64,000 nucleotides of DNA from Hippea alviniae EP5-r (GTDB lineage Bacteria; Campylobacterota_A; Desulfurellia; Desulfurellales; Hippeaceae). Position 1 is the stretch's first letter, and each line of letters starts with the position of its first letter. The position numbers and the translations under genes were made by a program. The stretch spans positions 496,001 to 560,000 of the forward strand of contig NZ_ATUV01000001.1 in NCBI RefSeq assembly GCF_000420385.1, read 5' to 3'. This document shows positions 44,882 through 57,669 of this stretch, piece after piece. The notes below the pieces were generated by a model that had not been told where the DNA came from, ran no database searches, and was given only the letters and a program-made list of their open reading frames with translations.

Positions 44882-47800
44882 TTACTTCACCCCAAAAATC
44901 TTAAGCGGTATCATGAGTGTTCTTTTTACAACACCAAGCACACCTTTTGCAAGATTTTTAAACGGTATCGGTTTAATTTTTGGGTCATTTATATTGCCTT
45001 TTACATGGAAGGATAGCCCTGTAAAACTTTTCTCTTTGCCACCTATTATCCATCCAATTACAGGAATGCTTGAGATGGTCTTGTTGATGGCAGAGAATGT
45101 TATGAATGTTATGTATGCGTCTATTCTGCTTTTTAATATCTCGTATTTGCCGTATGCGAATATGTTGAGATTGCCTTTAATCATTATCGGGTCGTTCTCT
45201 TCTGCTTCTATTATACCGCTTTTTAATTTTAGATTGCCGTGAAATTCTGAGTAATCTATTCTTGATTTAACCATGCCTTTGGTGAAGCTTTCAAATGGAT
45301 TGAGAATTGAGAATATCTTTATAGCTGAAGGTGTTTTGTTGAAGCATCCGTCTTTTGCTGTGAATATCAAATCCCCATAAATCGTGCTTAAATCAAAAAG
45401 GTCTTTCTTTTTGTTGAAAAATGTTCCCTTGATAAGCATCAAAAGGTTTTTGTTGTTGCATTTTGTTATAGCATTCCAGATTGCCCTATCCCTTACATAC
45501 AGAAGCGTTTTGTTTCTTTTTTTTGTGTAATTTATCTTTATTATCGTTTTTTTGGAAGATAAGCTTGCTTTTAGAATGTCGGTGTTGTTTAAAATATCTA
45601 TCTTAGTTGAGCCGATAGGTATTACCATCTCTTTGTTTTTTACTGTTAGGTTGTTTATTGAAGCAGAGATGTCCAAGCCGTAAGGTGGGATTTTGAAGCT
45701 GTATGATGGTTTCTTCTCCTTTGATGGTTTAATTTTGTCAAAGTCAAGTGTGAAATTATCTGCAAACAGCTTGAGTTTTATATGGTTTGAGAGTGTATTG
45801 AATGAACCTTTTGCTGTTATCCTGTTTGATAGAATGTCGAATGTTGCACCTTTTAGGGTTAGATTTTCATTCTTTAGCGAGATTATCGCATTTATATCTT
45901 TGATTGCTCCTATTCTGCCGTTTTCTATTAACAGATTGCCGTTTTTGAAGATTGGCTTTGAGTTTTTTATTTTAAAGTTTACCGCTCCTGTGATTTTGCC
46001 GCCTATCTCTTTTGGTATATGGACAAACTCTTTTAATGAATCTATATCTAAATTTTTTGCTTTGGCTTCTGCAAGCAGTATCTTCTCTTTCTTTAAGTCA
46101 ATCTCTCCAGAAAGCGTTAAGTTTCCTATACCCTTTAGCTTTAGATTGTATATATCGATAGTTGGATAGTTTAAGAAAGCCTTAAAACTTGCGTCTATCT
46201 GTCTGTTTTCTGTTTTTACCGTTGCAGATGTTCTTATGTTTAGACTGTCCTTTCTTCCTTTTAGATTTCCCTTTAGGATTACCCTTTTGGCGGTGAATAT
46301 TTCCTTAAGGCCTAATAGCCTTTTTTGTAAATCTTCCAAATCTTCTTTTGATAAAGAGATGTCGTAATCTCCGTAAAACGCAAGCTTTGGTTTAATGATT
46401 AATTTTAAATTTTTGGTTTTTACAGTTGAATTTTCTGTTGTTGCTTTGAAGTTTTTAAACATTATAAACACTGAGCTTACCTTAGATTGCTTCACAATCC
46501 TTTTTATGATAAGGTTGCCGTATGCCTTCACATACTCGTTTGGTATGTTTGGGTTTTTAAATGTTATGCCTTTTGAGAAGATGTTTACTGTGAAGTTAAA
46601 GTATGGTTTTGCTGCCCATCTGTATCCATAAACATCTATTTTTGCTTCAACACTGCCTGATAGCTCCCTTGTTTTTCCTAAAACCATCAGGTCTTCTTTT
46701 GAGAATATATTTTCTTCTAAGAAAATTCTTACAAACTCGCTTGCTTCTCCATAGAAGTTTAGGTGCATGTCGCATGGAAAACCCTTTTTCCTGTAAACTA
46801 TAAAGGTTGAGATAGGCGTTTTTATCTTGTCAAAAGAGCCCTTTGCTTCGGCTTTTATAAATGTTGGCGTTATTTTTATCTCTGCCCTTTTTACAAGAAA
46901 AAACGGGCTTTTTTTGTCAATCCTGAATCTTACGGATTTTGCGTACATTCTGCCGTTTTTTACAGATTCTAAAGATGGTTTGCCTATGATTTTAATGTCT
47001 GATAATCGTATTTTACCTGCGATTATGTAATCCTTTATGTTGTTAGGGATATTAAACCTGCCTATGTCTAAATAACCGCTGCTTATGTCTGCTTCTATGT
47101 TTGACTCTTTAAGATTTTTTGTGTTTATACTGCCTTTTAAACTCACTTTAAAGCCGTTGCTTGAGTCTAAATTTAGATTTTTGACGGTTATAATCGGCAA
47201 TCTGTTTAGGTTTAAGACTGCTTCTAAATTGGGTTTATCTATGGAGAACTGCTTCAGGATTAACTTTTCTGCTTCTATTTTTGCTTTTAAAAGGCCGTCT
47301 GTTGAATAGTATAGATAGACTTTTGGGAGATTAGCTTTGGCATTTTTGAGTGTTAAATAGTTTGCTGTTGCCGTTAGGGTTAAATGTTTTTTGCCTGTTT
47401 TTAGAATAAGTTGGACAGCTGTGTTGTTTATCTCTCCTTCAAATGTTGTTATATTTGAATTGCTTACAAGTTTATAGTTTTCTTTGAGTTTTCCTTTAGC
47501 TTTTATGTTGAAACCATTTATGCTTATGAATTTTGTCTCTATATCGATGGGTATTATGGGTAATTCTATCTCTTTGAAGTTAAATGGCTTTTTGTTTGAC
47601 TGTTTTTCTGGTTTTATGTTTACAAAGATTGCATCGCTGGTTAGTTTGCCTATGTAGGTTTTGCCAAATATCTTTGAGACTGCAATTTTTAGAATAGGTA
47701 GGACTATTTGGGTGTTTTTTATGTCTGCATCTGCTTTTTTTGAGTTTATCTGGATTGATTTTGCCTGTATTGTTAATGTTGGAAAGTCTTTATAGACTTT

Positions 47801-47974
47801 TAGTTCTGTTATCTTTGTGCTTATACCGTTTTTTTTAAGTAAAACCCTTTTTTGTGCAATTATGTTTAGTATGCTGTTTGCATTTATGCTTCTCCATGTA
47901 AAAAAAATAGCCACCACACTTGCAACAAGTATGATGGCTAAAAGAATTCCTGAATACTTTAGCGCTTTTTTCAT
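44882..47974 (-). CDS. AsmA/DUF748-like periplasmic protein
   Basis: 1030 residues with one N-terminal membrane helix (SGILLAIILVASVVAIFF) and a very long beta-rich body of repeated strand patterns, typical of AsmA-family bridges for outer-membrane lipid transport. Near the C-terminus, KGNINDPKIKPIPFKNLAKG matches the AsmA/TamB-like closing motif. Lipid transport is a family-level inference. It is linked to a Dsb-like protein upstream (4-base overlap), perhaps because both act in the periplasm. Confidence 0.75.
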   Translation of the reverse strand: MKKALKYSGILLAIILVASVVAIFFTWRSINANSILNIIAQKRVLLKKNGISTKITELKVYKDFPTLTIQAKSIQINSKKADADIKNTQIVLPILKIAVSKIFGKTYIGKLTSDAIFVNIKPEKQSNKKPFNFKEIELPIIPIDIETKFISINGFNIKAKGKLKENYKLVSNSNITTFEGEINNTAVQLILKTGKKHLTLTATANYLTLKNAKANLPKVYLYYSTDGLLKAKIEAEKLILKQFSIDKPNLEAVLNLNRLPIITVKNLNLDSSNGFKVSLKGSINTKNLKESNIEADISSGYLDIGRFNIPNNIKDYIIAGKIRLSDIKIIGKPSLESVKNGRMYAKSVRFRIDKKSPFFLVKRAEIKITPTFIKAEAKGSFDKIKTPISTFIVYRKKGFPCDMHLNFYGEASEFVRIFLEENIFSKEDLMVLGKTRELSGSVEAKIDVYGYRWAAKPYFNFTVNIFSKGITFKNPNIPNEYVKAYGNLIIKRIVKQSKVSSVFIMFKNFKATTENSTVKTKNLKLIIKPKLAFYGDYDISLSKEDLEDLQKRLLGLKEIFTAKRVILKGNLKGRKDSLNIRTSATVKTENRQIDASFKAFLNYPTIDIYNLKLKGIGNLTLSGEIDLKKEKILLAEAKAKNLDIDSLKEFVHIPKEIGGKITGAVNFKIKNSKPIFKNGNLLIENGRIGAIKDINAIISLKNENLTLKGATFDILSNRITAKGSFNTLSNHIKLKLFADNFTLDFDKIKPSKEKKPSYSFKIPPYGLDISASINNLTVKNKEMVIPIGSTKIDILNNTDILKASLSSKKTIIKINYTKKRNKTLLYVRDRAIWNAITKCNNKNLLMLIKGTFFNKKKDLFDLSTIYGDLIFTAKDGCFNKTPSAIKIFSILNPFESFTKGMVKSRIDYSEFHGNLKLKSGIIEAEENDPIMIKGNLNIFAYGKYEILKSRIDAYITFITFSAINKTISSIPVIGWIIGGKEKSFTGLSFHVKGNINDPKIKPIPFKNLAKGVLGVVKRTLMIPLKIFGVK

Positions 47975-48783
47975 TTCTTCTTAATAAACTTATCTACATT
48001 GCTTAATCCCATAAGCATATAACCTTTGCCGTCTGAATACATGACGACTGTTGCAGGTGTTCCGTTTATGCCGTGTTGTATTGCCGCTTTTGCTATTTTA
48101 TCGATAATTGGGGAGTATTTCTTTTTTAGTTCTTTTAGATTTTTTGTGTTTTTGATGATGTTCTCAACATCTTTAAAGCTTGCACTCTCAACCTTATCTA
48201 TAGCAGCTTTTAAGCCCTCTTTTTTCTCTATGTCTAAAAAGATGGCGGAAGCTTCATTTGCCTTTTTGCCGTGAACATCAAATGGGAGTATGTGGAGTTT
48301 TATTTTGCCTTCTTCGGCAAGTTTTACAAGTTGTGGCAGTTGTCTTTTACAAAATGGGCATAACGGGTCGCTAAACATATAGACATCTGTCCCTTTTCCA
48401 TATGATTTTTTTGCACTTTCGGGAAGCTCTTTTAGAAGTTCCTTTAACCATTTAAGGTCAACCTTTACTCTCTCTATCTGTTTTTTGGGCTCAATCCTTT
48501 TTAGCTTTCCATTCTCGTATGTAAGCAGAACAGGAATTATCTCTTTTTTGTCTTTTGATATCCATAGATATCTGTGGACTATTACTCCAAACTTCTTGTT
48601 TTCTATGGCTACATTGAGTTGGTTGAAACCTTTTATCTTGCTATTTTTCTCAACTTTTACGGTGTAATTAATGTTTGGTGGTATCATCTTCTTTAATATC
48701 TCATCATACGGCGTTTTTGAAGCAAATGCCGTTGAACTCATGAATGCTATGGACAGACCAGCAATGAGCAGTTTTGCTCTCAT
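47971..48783 (-). CDS. Periplasmic thiol:disulfide interchange protein (DsbC/DsbG-like)
   Basis: 270 residues. Signal peptide to about residue 21, an N-terminal beta domain (about 35-105), and a thioredoxin-like domain with the redox motif CPFC (142-145) and a GTPATVV cis-proline. Likely a disulfide isomerase. First gene of the minus-strand run with the sigma-70 promoter at 48814-48841. Confidence 0.85.
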   Translation of the reverse strand: MRAKLLIAGLSIAFMSSTAFASKTPYDEILKKMIPPNINYTVKVEKNSKIKGFNQLNVAIENKKFGVIVHRYLWISKDKKEIIPVLLTYENGKLKRIEPKKQIERVKVDLKWLKELLKELPESAKKSYGKGTDVYMFSDPLCPFCKRQLPQLVKLAEEGKIKLHILPFDVHGKKANEASAIFLDIEKKEGLKAAIDKVESASFKDVENIIKNTKNLKELKKKYSPIIDKIAKAAIQHGINGTPATVVMYSDGKGYMLMGLSNVDKFIKKK

Positions 48784-48813
48784 CCCTTTCCTCCTTTTTC
48801 CTTATTTAACTTA

Positions 48814-48841
48814 ATTATATAGTTTTTTAGGCACTTTACAA
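48814..48841 (-). promoter_or_regulatory. Promoter of the Dsb-AsmA-metH run
   Basis: Minus strand: TATAAT (48814-48819), 16-base spacer, TTGTAA (48836-48841). Strong -10 and a ribosome site GGAGG before the gene start. Confidence 0.6.
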
Positions 48842-48860
48842 GTTTAAATTTATAGTTTTG

Positions 48861-48890
48861 TTGACAACGGGTGTAGTTTCCTTGTAAAAT
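48861..48890 (+). promoter_or_regulatory. Promoter of the YbgF-LysM-cysS run
   Basis: TTGACA (48861-48866), 18-base spacer, TAAAAT (48885-48890), 23 bases before a GTG start. The 129-base divergent region holds both promoters. Confidence 0.7.
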
Positions 48891-48912
48891 CCAACACACG
48901 GGAGGGCAAACA

Positions 48913-49695
48913 GTGTTTAAACGGCTGATAGTTTTGAGTTTTATAGTGGCTTTTTTGTCGTCCTGCTCCACTGTCTCTACCTTTAGAAAAAATGACGACA
49001 CGCTTCTTAAAAGGATTAGGTTGCTTGAGGCAAGGGTTGAGTTCAACTCTCAATTAATAAAGATAAACAGTCAGCGAATAGACTCTGTAGCACTTCAACT
49101 TGAGAAGATAAAAGAAAGATTAGCAAAAGAGAGAAAAGAAGCATCTCTTGATGATATTCCACCGGCTTCTGTGATTGATAGTTTGGCAAGTTCAGAGTCT
49201 CAAAACAAAGAGAAGAAGCAAGCAAAAAAGATTAAAACTGAGCCAAAAATAGCAGAAAATCTTGTTCCTACTCCTGTTGAAGTCTCAAAGCTCACAATTC
49301 AAAAGCCACAACAGGAATTAAATTATAAGTCTCTTTACAACCAGGCCTTAAAAGAGTATAAAGAAGGCAATTATTTAGAAGCAGCCAAACTATTTGAAGA
49401 GTTTACAAAGGAGTTTAAAAATACGGATTTGTATGATAACTCTCTGTATTGGTTGGGATGGAGTTATTTGCATCTTAACGAGAAAGATAAAGCCGTCGAG
49501 CTGTTTAACAGGTTGATTAAAGAGTTTCCTTATGCATCGCTAAAACAAGGTGGAAAAACGGATGCTGCTATTTTTACTCTAATCAGGCTATTTAAAGATG
49601 ATAAGAGGAAGAAAGGGTATTATAAAAAATTGTTGTTTGAAAGGTTTCCTAAAAGTGTTTATGTAAAAAAAATAAAGGCAAGGAGTAAAGAATGA
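48913..49695 (+). CDS. CpoB/YbgF-like TPR lipoprotein
   Basis: 260 residues from a GTG with GGGAGGG upstream. Lipobox FLSSC with Cys18, a coiled coil at about 25-75, then a Lys/Gln-rich linker and C-terminal TPR repeats (EYKEGNYLEAAKLFEEF and YWLGWSYLHLNEKDKAVELF) as in CpoB/YbgF of the Tol-Pal system. tolB, pal and tolA are not in view, so the Tol link is by homology only. Confidence 0.85.
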   Translation: MFKRLIVLSFIVAFLSSCSTVSTFRKNDDTLLKRIRLLEARVEFNSQLIKINSQRIDSVALQLEKIKERLAKERKEASLDDIPPASVIDSLASSESQNKEKKQAKKIKTEPKIAENLVPTPVEVSKLTIQKPQQELNYKSLYNQALKEYKEGNYLEAAKLFEEFTKEFKNTDLYDNSLYWLGWSYLHLNEKDKAVELFNRLIKEFPYASLKQGGKTDAAIFTLIRLFKDDKRKKGYYKKLLFERFPKSVYVKKIKARSKE

Positions 49696-50657
49696 GAAAG
49701 ATTGTATTAGTTATTTTGTTGATAGGTTTAATGACCGTTAACTCTTACGGTTGGGAGAAGCTTTATATTGTTAAGAAAGGTGATACTTTGTGGGATATAT
49801 CGAAGAAGTTTTATAAAAACCCATTCTATTGGGGCAAACTCTGGTATAACAACACATATATCAATGACCCAGACCTTATCTTTCCTGGTGAGATCCTGCT
49901 TGTTGGTAAGCATGGGCTTGAGATATACTCTCTTAAAAAGAAACCAACAAAAAAACCAAAGCCCGTATTAAAGGAGAGAAAGTATGTCTCTGCTGTCTGG
50001 TTTGAAAAAGACAAGTTCTATTCAACCTGTGGAAATCATCTATGTGTCTGGGAGAAAAAGCAGTTTGAAGTTGCCAAGATGAAGTTTGACACATACTCTC
50101 ATGTTGAAGTATCTCAAGGTGATACGATCTATCTTGTTGCATCAAAAGAATCTCTTCCTGAAAAGCTTTATGTCTATAGAAAAAATGAAGATTTAAGCCA
50201 CTATAACCACAATTTTGACCCTGTATATCTGCCTATTGGTGAGATAAAGGTTGAAAAAAAGATAAAAGATGGCGTGTTTAAGGCTAAAATTGTTAGTGCA
50301 TTTGCTGAAATAACACCAGATGATGTTGTAAGCAGCGTCTATCCTTTTATCAGCGTTAAGGATAATCCACCTGTTGAGAAAGTTGGAGATATTAAGGTTA
50401 AAGAGATTCTTGTAGCAAACAATGAGTTTCAGAGTGGTATGGGCATGTTTCTATTCTTTAAAGCATCTAAAAAATTACCCATAGTTTTAGGTAAAAAGGT
50501 TATACTTGCAAGACTGAATGAGAATGCTTATGAGCCTATAGATATTGGAGAAGGTGTTGTTGTGTCTCAGTATGATGAATATATCGGTATATTCTTCCCT
50601 GCTTCTAATGGATTAAAGGAGATGCCAGATAGAACACAAGAATATGTATTGAGGTGA
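49692..50657 (+). CDS. Exported LysM-domain protein
   Basis: 321 residues. Signal peptide to about residue 21 (VNSYG), then LysM at about 23-72 (YIVKKGDTLWDISKKF...FPGEILLV), binding peptidoglycan. The rest (about 100-321) is a beta-rich region with no recognised enzyme motif; it may be a LysM-plus-unknown protein of the kind often paired with YbgF-like proteins. Overlaps the preceding gene by 4 bases. Confidence 0.85.
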   Translation: MRKIVLVILLIGLMTVNSYGWEKLYIVKKGDTLWDISKKFYKNPFYWGKLWYNNTYINDPDLIFPGEILLVGKHGLEIYSLKKKPTKKPKPVLKERKYVSAVWFEKDKFYSTCGNHLCVWEKKQFEVAKMKFDTYSHVEVSQGDTIYLVASKESLPEKLYVYRKNEDLSHYNHNFDPVYLPIGEIKVEKKIKDGVFKAKIVSAFAEITPDDVVSSVYPFISVKDNPPVEKVGDIKVKEILVANNEFQSGMGMFLFFKASKKLPIVLGKKVILARLNENAYEPIDIGEGVVVSQYDEYIGIFFPASNGLKEMPDRTQEYVLR

Positions 50658-50664
50658 TAAAAAG

Positions 50665-52092
50665 ATGCTAAAGATTTACAACACTGCATCAAGAAGTCTT
50701 GAAGAGTTTAAGCCCTTAAAAGACGGCAAAGTTGGAATGTATGTGTGCGGCGTTACGGTGTATGACTTCTGCCATATCGGACATGCAAGAAGTGCCGTTG
50801 CGTTTGACATTATTTACAGATATTTGAAGTTTAAAGGATACGATGTTGTTTTTGTTAAAAATTTTACCGATGTTGATGATAAGATTATCAAGCGGGCAAA
50901 TCAGGAAGGTGTAAGCTGCGATGAGATAGCATCAAGATACATTAAAGAGTATTACGAAGATATGGAGAAGCTCAGCATAGAAAGGCCTACAGTTGAGCCA
51001 AAAGCCACAGAGCACATAAAGGAAATCATAGAGCTTGTAAAGAAGCTGATAGATAAGGGATATGCTTATGAAGTTGATGGTGATGTCTATTACAGCGTTG
51101 AGAAGTTTAAGGATTACGGCAAACTGTCGCATAAAAACATTGAAGAGTTAAAAAGTGGTGCAAGGGTTGAGATAAACGATAAAAAGAGAAATCCGCTTGA
51201 TTTTGCCCTGTGGAAGAAGTCAAAGGAGAATGAGCCTGCCTGGGATTCACCGTGGGGCAAGGGAAGACCCGGCTGGCATATAGAATGCTCTGCAATGAGT
51301 ATGAAGTATTTGGGTGAGTCATTTGATATTCACGGCGGTGGAGAAGATTTAATATTCCCACATCATGAGAATGAGATAGCACAGTCTGAAGCAGCAACAG
51401 GCAAAGAGTTTGCTCGATATTGGATACACAACGGCTTTGTTAGGATTAATAAAGAGAAGATGAGTAAATCACTCGGCAATTTCTTTACAATTAGGGATGT
51501 GCTTAAGCAGTTCAACGGTGAGACATTGAGATATTTTCTCCTTCTAACACATTACAGAAGCCCGATTGATTTCTCTTTTGAAGGTTTGACGGCAGCAAAA
51601 GAAGCCTTAAACAGATACTATAACCTTATTCAGAGAATAGAGAATGCGCCGTTTGATAAAAACACAGAAGAAGATAAAGAGCTTGAAAGTTCTATTGATA
51701 CTCTTCTTGATAGGTTTGAAAATGCGATGGATAATGATTTTAATGCGCCAAAGGCTATAGGTGAAGTGTTTGCCACTGTAAAACTGTTCAATCAGTATTT
51801 GGACAGTGTCGAAAAGTCGAATAAACCAGCGTTAAAGAGATATAAAGATGCGTTTCTTGATGCTATGGATAAGATATCGAAGGTTTTGGGTGTGTTTGGC
51901 ACATCGTCCGCAAAGTGGTTTATACCTGAAGATATTGATGTTGAGTGGGTTGAAAGCAAGATAAAAGAGAGAGCTTCAGCACGAAAGAGAAAGGATTACA
52001 AAACGGCTGATGCGATAAGAGACGAACTTGCCGAAAAAGGCATAATACTTGAAGATGCGAAGGATTATACCAGATGGAAAGTGAAAAAATAG
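50665..52092 (+). CDS. cysS: Cysteinyl-tRNA synthetase
   Basis: Class I aminoacyl-tRNA synthetase. HIGH motif in CHIGHAR, zinc-binding in CGVTVYD and HGGGEDLIFPHHENE, and KMSKS in EKMSKSLGN. 475 aa. Its end overlaps the sigma factor gene by 19 bases. Confidence 0.97.
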   Translation: MLKIYNTASRSLEEFKPLKDGKVGMYVCGVTVYDFCHIGHARSAVAFDIIYRYLKFKGYDVVFVKNFTDVDDKIIKRANQEGVSCDEIASRYIKEYYEDMEKLSIERPTVEPKATEHIKEIIELVKKLIDKGYAYEVDGDVYYSVEKFKDYGKLSHKNIEELKSGARVEINDKKRNPLDFALWKKSKENEPAWDSPWGKGRPGWHIECSAMSMKYLGESFDIHGGGEDLIFPHHENEIAQSEAATGKEFARYWIHNGFVRINKEKMSKSLGNFFTIRDVLKQFNGETLRYFLLLTHYRSPIDFSFEGLTAAKEALNRYYNLIQRIENAPFDKNTEEDKELESSIDTLLDRFENAMDNDFNAPKAIGEVFATVKLFNQYLDSVEKSNKPALKRYKDAFLDAMDKISKVLGVFGTSSAKWFIPEDIDVEWVESKIKERASARKRKDYKTADAIRDELAEKGIILEDAKDYTRWKVKK

Positions 52093-52937
52093 AAGACCAA
52101 AAGATTATTATAGACGATGAGATAGATGCTGCAGAAAGCAGCGCCCTTGCAAACTATCTTAAGGAGATTTCTCAAATTCCTGTTCTTTCTCAAGAAGAAG
52201 AAAAAGAGCTTGGGTATAGAATAAAAAAGGGTGATAAAGAAGCTTTAAAGAAACTTGTCAAGCATAATCTTAGGTTTGTTGTTAGTGTTGCGAAGAAGTA
52301 TAGGAATTTAGGAATACCGCTGCTTGACTTGATAAACGAAGGAAATCTTGGGCTTATCAAAGCTGCTAAGAAGTTTGACCCTGACAGGGATATAAAATTC
52401 ATCTCTTATGCTGCATGGTGGATAAGACAGTCTATAATGAAATACATAACCGAGCAGGGAACTCCGATTAAAATACCGCTAAAGGCAAAGAATAGAATAC
52501 AGAAGCTTGAAAGTCTAAAAGAAGATTACAAGAGAATGTTCAACGAAGAGCCATTGGAAGAAGAGTTAATGGAGATGGCAGATATAAGCGAGAAGGAGCT
52601 CAAAAACGCTGAGTTTGCCCGTTTTAGGTTTGATTCGTTAGACCAGTATGTGAATGATGATAAGGATGTGTCGCTTGGTGATTTGATAAGCCTTGAAGAA
52701 GAATCCGTTGAAGATAAACACATACATGACTCTCTGATTGAAGAAGTCAATAAGTTCATAGAGACATTACCAGAAAGAGAAAAAGATATCATAAAGCTAA
52801 GATACGGCTTGTATGATGGAAGACCAAGAACATTAAGGGAAATTGGTGAAAAATATGGTATAAGTAAAGAGAGGGTTAGGCAGCTTGAAAACAATATAAT
52901 GAATAAACTTAGAAGGAAGTTTAAGAATTACAGATGA
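52074..52937 (+). CDS. Sigma-70 family RNA polymerase sigma factor (group 2/3)
   Basis: 287 residues with regions 1.2 (ANYLKEISQIPVLS), 2 (NLRFVVSVAKKYRN, NEGNLGLIKAAKKFDP, FISYAAWWIRQSIMKYI), 3 and 4 (LREIGEKYGISKERVRQLE). There is no region 1.1, so it is smaller than housekeeping RpoD. Region 2.4 (YAAWWIRQSI) is close to RpoD. Whether it is the main or a stress/alternative factor cannot be decided here. Confidence 0.9.
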   Translation: MESEKIEDQKIIIDDEIDAAESSALANYLKEISQIPVLSQEEEKELGYRIKKGDKEALKKLVKHNLRFVVSVAKKYRNLGIPLLDLINEGNLGLIKAAKKFDPDRDIKFISYAAWWIRQSIMKYITEQGTPIKIPLKAKNRIQKLESLKEDYKRMFNEEPLEEELMEMADISEKELKNAEFARFRFDSLDQYVNDDKDVSLGDLISLEEESVEDKHIHDSLIEEVNKFIETLPEREKDIIKLRYGLYDGRPRTLREIGEKYGISKERVRQLENNIMNKLRRKFKNYR

Positions 52938-53542
52938 ACCCTTATGAAGTTTTGGGTGTATCAGAGAATATAACAGAAGAAGAGCTAAGAAAGGTATTTT
53001 TACAATTCGCAAAGAAACTGCATCCAGATACTGCAACAAACGAAGAAGAGAGAAGGATAAAGGAGCAAAAGTTTAAGGAGATAACTTATGCCTATAACCT
53101 TCTTAAAAGTAGTGGTTATCTTCAGAGTAAATCAAAATCTTCAGAGAAAACCGTATCTCCAGATGAGATTTTGATAAAGAAAGCCCATGTTTATATCTCA
53201 AAAGGCGATTACAATACTGCATTTGAGACATTGAGACAGGTTAAGGATGCCGATAATTACGAAGTGAACCTGCTTAAAGGGTTAGCTTTATTTAAAAAAG
53301 GGAAGCACCATGAAGCGTTGAAGTATTATAAAAGGGCTACCGAGCTCAATCCATGGGACCCTGATGTGTATGCCTTTATGGGTGAAGTTTACGAAGAGAT
53401 AAATCTTAAGGAGACGGCAAAAAAGTTTTATAAAAAAGCTTTAGGTATAGACCCTAACAACAAAAAAGCATTAAAGGGTTATGAGAGAGTTAGTAAAGCG
53501 TCAAGCGGATTTTCGCTCTTGAAGAAAATAATAAAAAGGTAA
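52934..53542 (+). CDS. J-domain protein with TPR repeats
   Basis: 202 residues. An N-terminal J domain (1-65) with the HPD motif in KKLHPDTAT, needed to stimulate DnaK, followed by tetratricopeptide repeats at about 85-190 (GDYNTAFETLRQVKD, GKHHEALKYYKRATELNPWD). No zinc domain. It overlaps the sigma factor gene by 4 bases. Confidence 0.85.
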   Translation: MNPYEVLGVSENITEEELRKVFLQFAKKLHPDTATNEEERRIKEQKFKEITYAYNLLKSSGYLQSKSKSSEKTVSPDEILIKKAHVYISKGDYNTAFETLRQVKDADNYEVNLLKGLALFKKGKHHEALKYYKRATELNPWDPDVYAFMGEVYEEINLKETAKKFYKKALGIDPNNKKALKGYERVSKASSGFSLLKKIIKR

Positions 53543-53545
53543 GAT

Positions 53546-54001
53546 TTGGCTAAGGTTTCATATAGGGAACTTTTAAGGAAACTCTTTTCTTTAAACGATA
53601 CGCCACACAAAATAGCCCTATCGTTTGCCGTTGGTGTTTTTATCTCCATCTCTCCATTTTTCGGCTTTCATACGATATTGGCTATCGTACTTTCGATTAT
53701 CTTTGGCCTGAATAAAGTTGCAACAATAACGGGTTCTTGGTTGAATAACCCTTGGACAACGCCGATTGTTTACTATGTTGACTATAAAATAGGAGCAATT
53801 ATCTTAAACGACACCCGTCCTTTTAATCTTAGGCCGTTTACATTTGAGCATTATATTCATGATGGCAAGTATGCTATATGGGATATTTTTGTTGGCAGCG
53901 TGATTTTTGGCATTTTTATGTCAATTTTAAGTTATTTTGTGATAAAATATTTTGTTGAGAAATATAAAGGGAGAAGAGCGTATGATTCCACTGAAAGATG
54001 A
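53546..54001 (+). CDS. DUF2062 membrane protein
   Basis: 151 residues with three hydrophobic segments. The family stretch PHKIALSFAVGVFISISPFFGFHT and NNPWTTPIVYY is clear. Function unknown. The start is a TTG at 53546 four bases after the preceding stop with AAGG upstream; no nearer ATG gives the conserved N-terminus. Confidence 0.8.
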   Translation: MAKVSYRELLRKLFSLNDTPHKIALSFAVGVFISISPFFGFHTILAIVLSIIFGLNKVATITGSWLNNPWTTPIVYYVDYKIGAIILNDTRPFNLRPFTFEHYIHDGKYAIWDIFVGSVIFGIFMSILSYFVIKYFVEKYKGRRAYDSTER

Positions 54002-54640
54002 CAATCCATCGTCTTCAAGACCTATTATTAACTATCTGCTTATTGCTGTTAATATCATCGTGTTCATGCATGAGATTAGCCTGCCGTATAAAGAGAGAAG
54101 CGTATTTCTGCTTAACCATGCGTTTATACCTTCGATGATGTTTGTTTATCATGATTTCTTTCACTCGATTGTAAGAATGTTTGAGTCGATGTTTTTGCAT
54201 GGTGGATTTCTGCATATAGGCGGCAATATGCTATTTTTGTGGATTTTTGGTGATAATGTTGAAGATAGATTAGGACATGTTAATTATCTCTTTTTCTATC
54301 TTGCAGGCGGTTTTCTTTCATTTTTGGCTCAAGGAGTTGTAAATCCAACTTCAGAAATACCTATGATAGGTGCAAGTGGAGCAATAAGTGCTGTTATAGG
54401 TGCTTATGCTGTGTTTTTTCCTTCGGCAAGGATTTTGACACTTGTCCCAATCTTTATCTTCATCACATTTATAAGAATTCCTGCGTGGCTGTTCATAGGA
54501 TTCTGGTTTCTTATGCAGTATTTCAACGGTATGATTTCTATTGCTGCAAACTATACAGGCGGTGTTGCATGGTTTGCACATATTGGCGGATTTGTGTTTG
54601 GTTTTGTCGTTGCAAAGATTATACTGGCTCGTGAGTTTAG

Positions 54641-54644
<4 letters not shown>
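53982..54644 (+). CDS. Rhomboid-family intramembrane serine protease
   Basis: 220 residues, about six or seven membrane segments. Catalytic serine in IGASGAIS (Ser132) and histidine in WFAHIGGFVFG (His200); the loop 1 pattern GGFLHIGGNMLFLWIFG is canonical. The ATG at 53982 lies within the DUF2062 end and has GGGAG upstream; an earlier in-frame ATG at 53952 is less likely. Substrate unknown. Confidence 0.93.
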
Positions 54645-57345
<2,701 letters not shown>

Positions 57346-57669
57346 GTGGAAAAAGACGAACTCTTGCTTGACCCTAAGTGGATTTCTTCTTTTTATGCTC
57401 TTGTTGCAACCGCCGTTTGCACACTTATCTTTACATATAAAGGTGTTGATTTTTTTGAAGCATTTATAAAGACATTTTTCACTGTTATATCGTTTTACCT
57501 GTTTGGTGTTGCAACGGCAGCGGTGGTTAACTATTTTAGCTTAATGTTTAGAAAAGAAGAAGAGCACGAGCAAGAGCAAGAAGAAGAGTCTCAGCAAGAA
57601 GAGGGCGAATCTGAAAGTGAAGAGACAGAGAGCCAAAAAGAGCAAAAAGAAGCCACTGAAGGTGCATGA
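57346..57669 (+). CDS. Small membrane protein with acidic tail
   Basis: 107 residues from a GTG directly after the ligA stop. Two membrane segments (about 13-30 and 40-65) and a Glu/Gln/Ser-rich cytoplasmic tail (about 70-107). No family recognised. Its stop overlaps fliA by 4 bases, so it may be coupled to the motility sigma factor (inference). Confidence 0.65.
   Translation: MEKDELLLDPKWISSFYALVATAVCTLIFTYKGVDFFEAFIKTFFTVISFYLFGVATAAVVNYFSLMFRKEEEHEQEQEEESQQEEGESESEETESQKEQKEATEGA

Noticed and set aside
48780-49046. 88-codon minus-strand frame opposite the YbgF-like start
   Set aside because: It overlaps two well-supported promoters and the lipoprotein gene, and has no family features.
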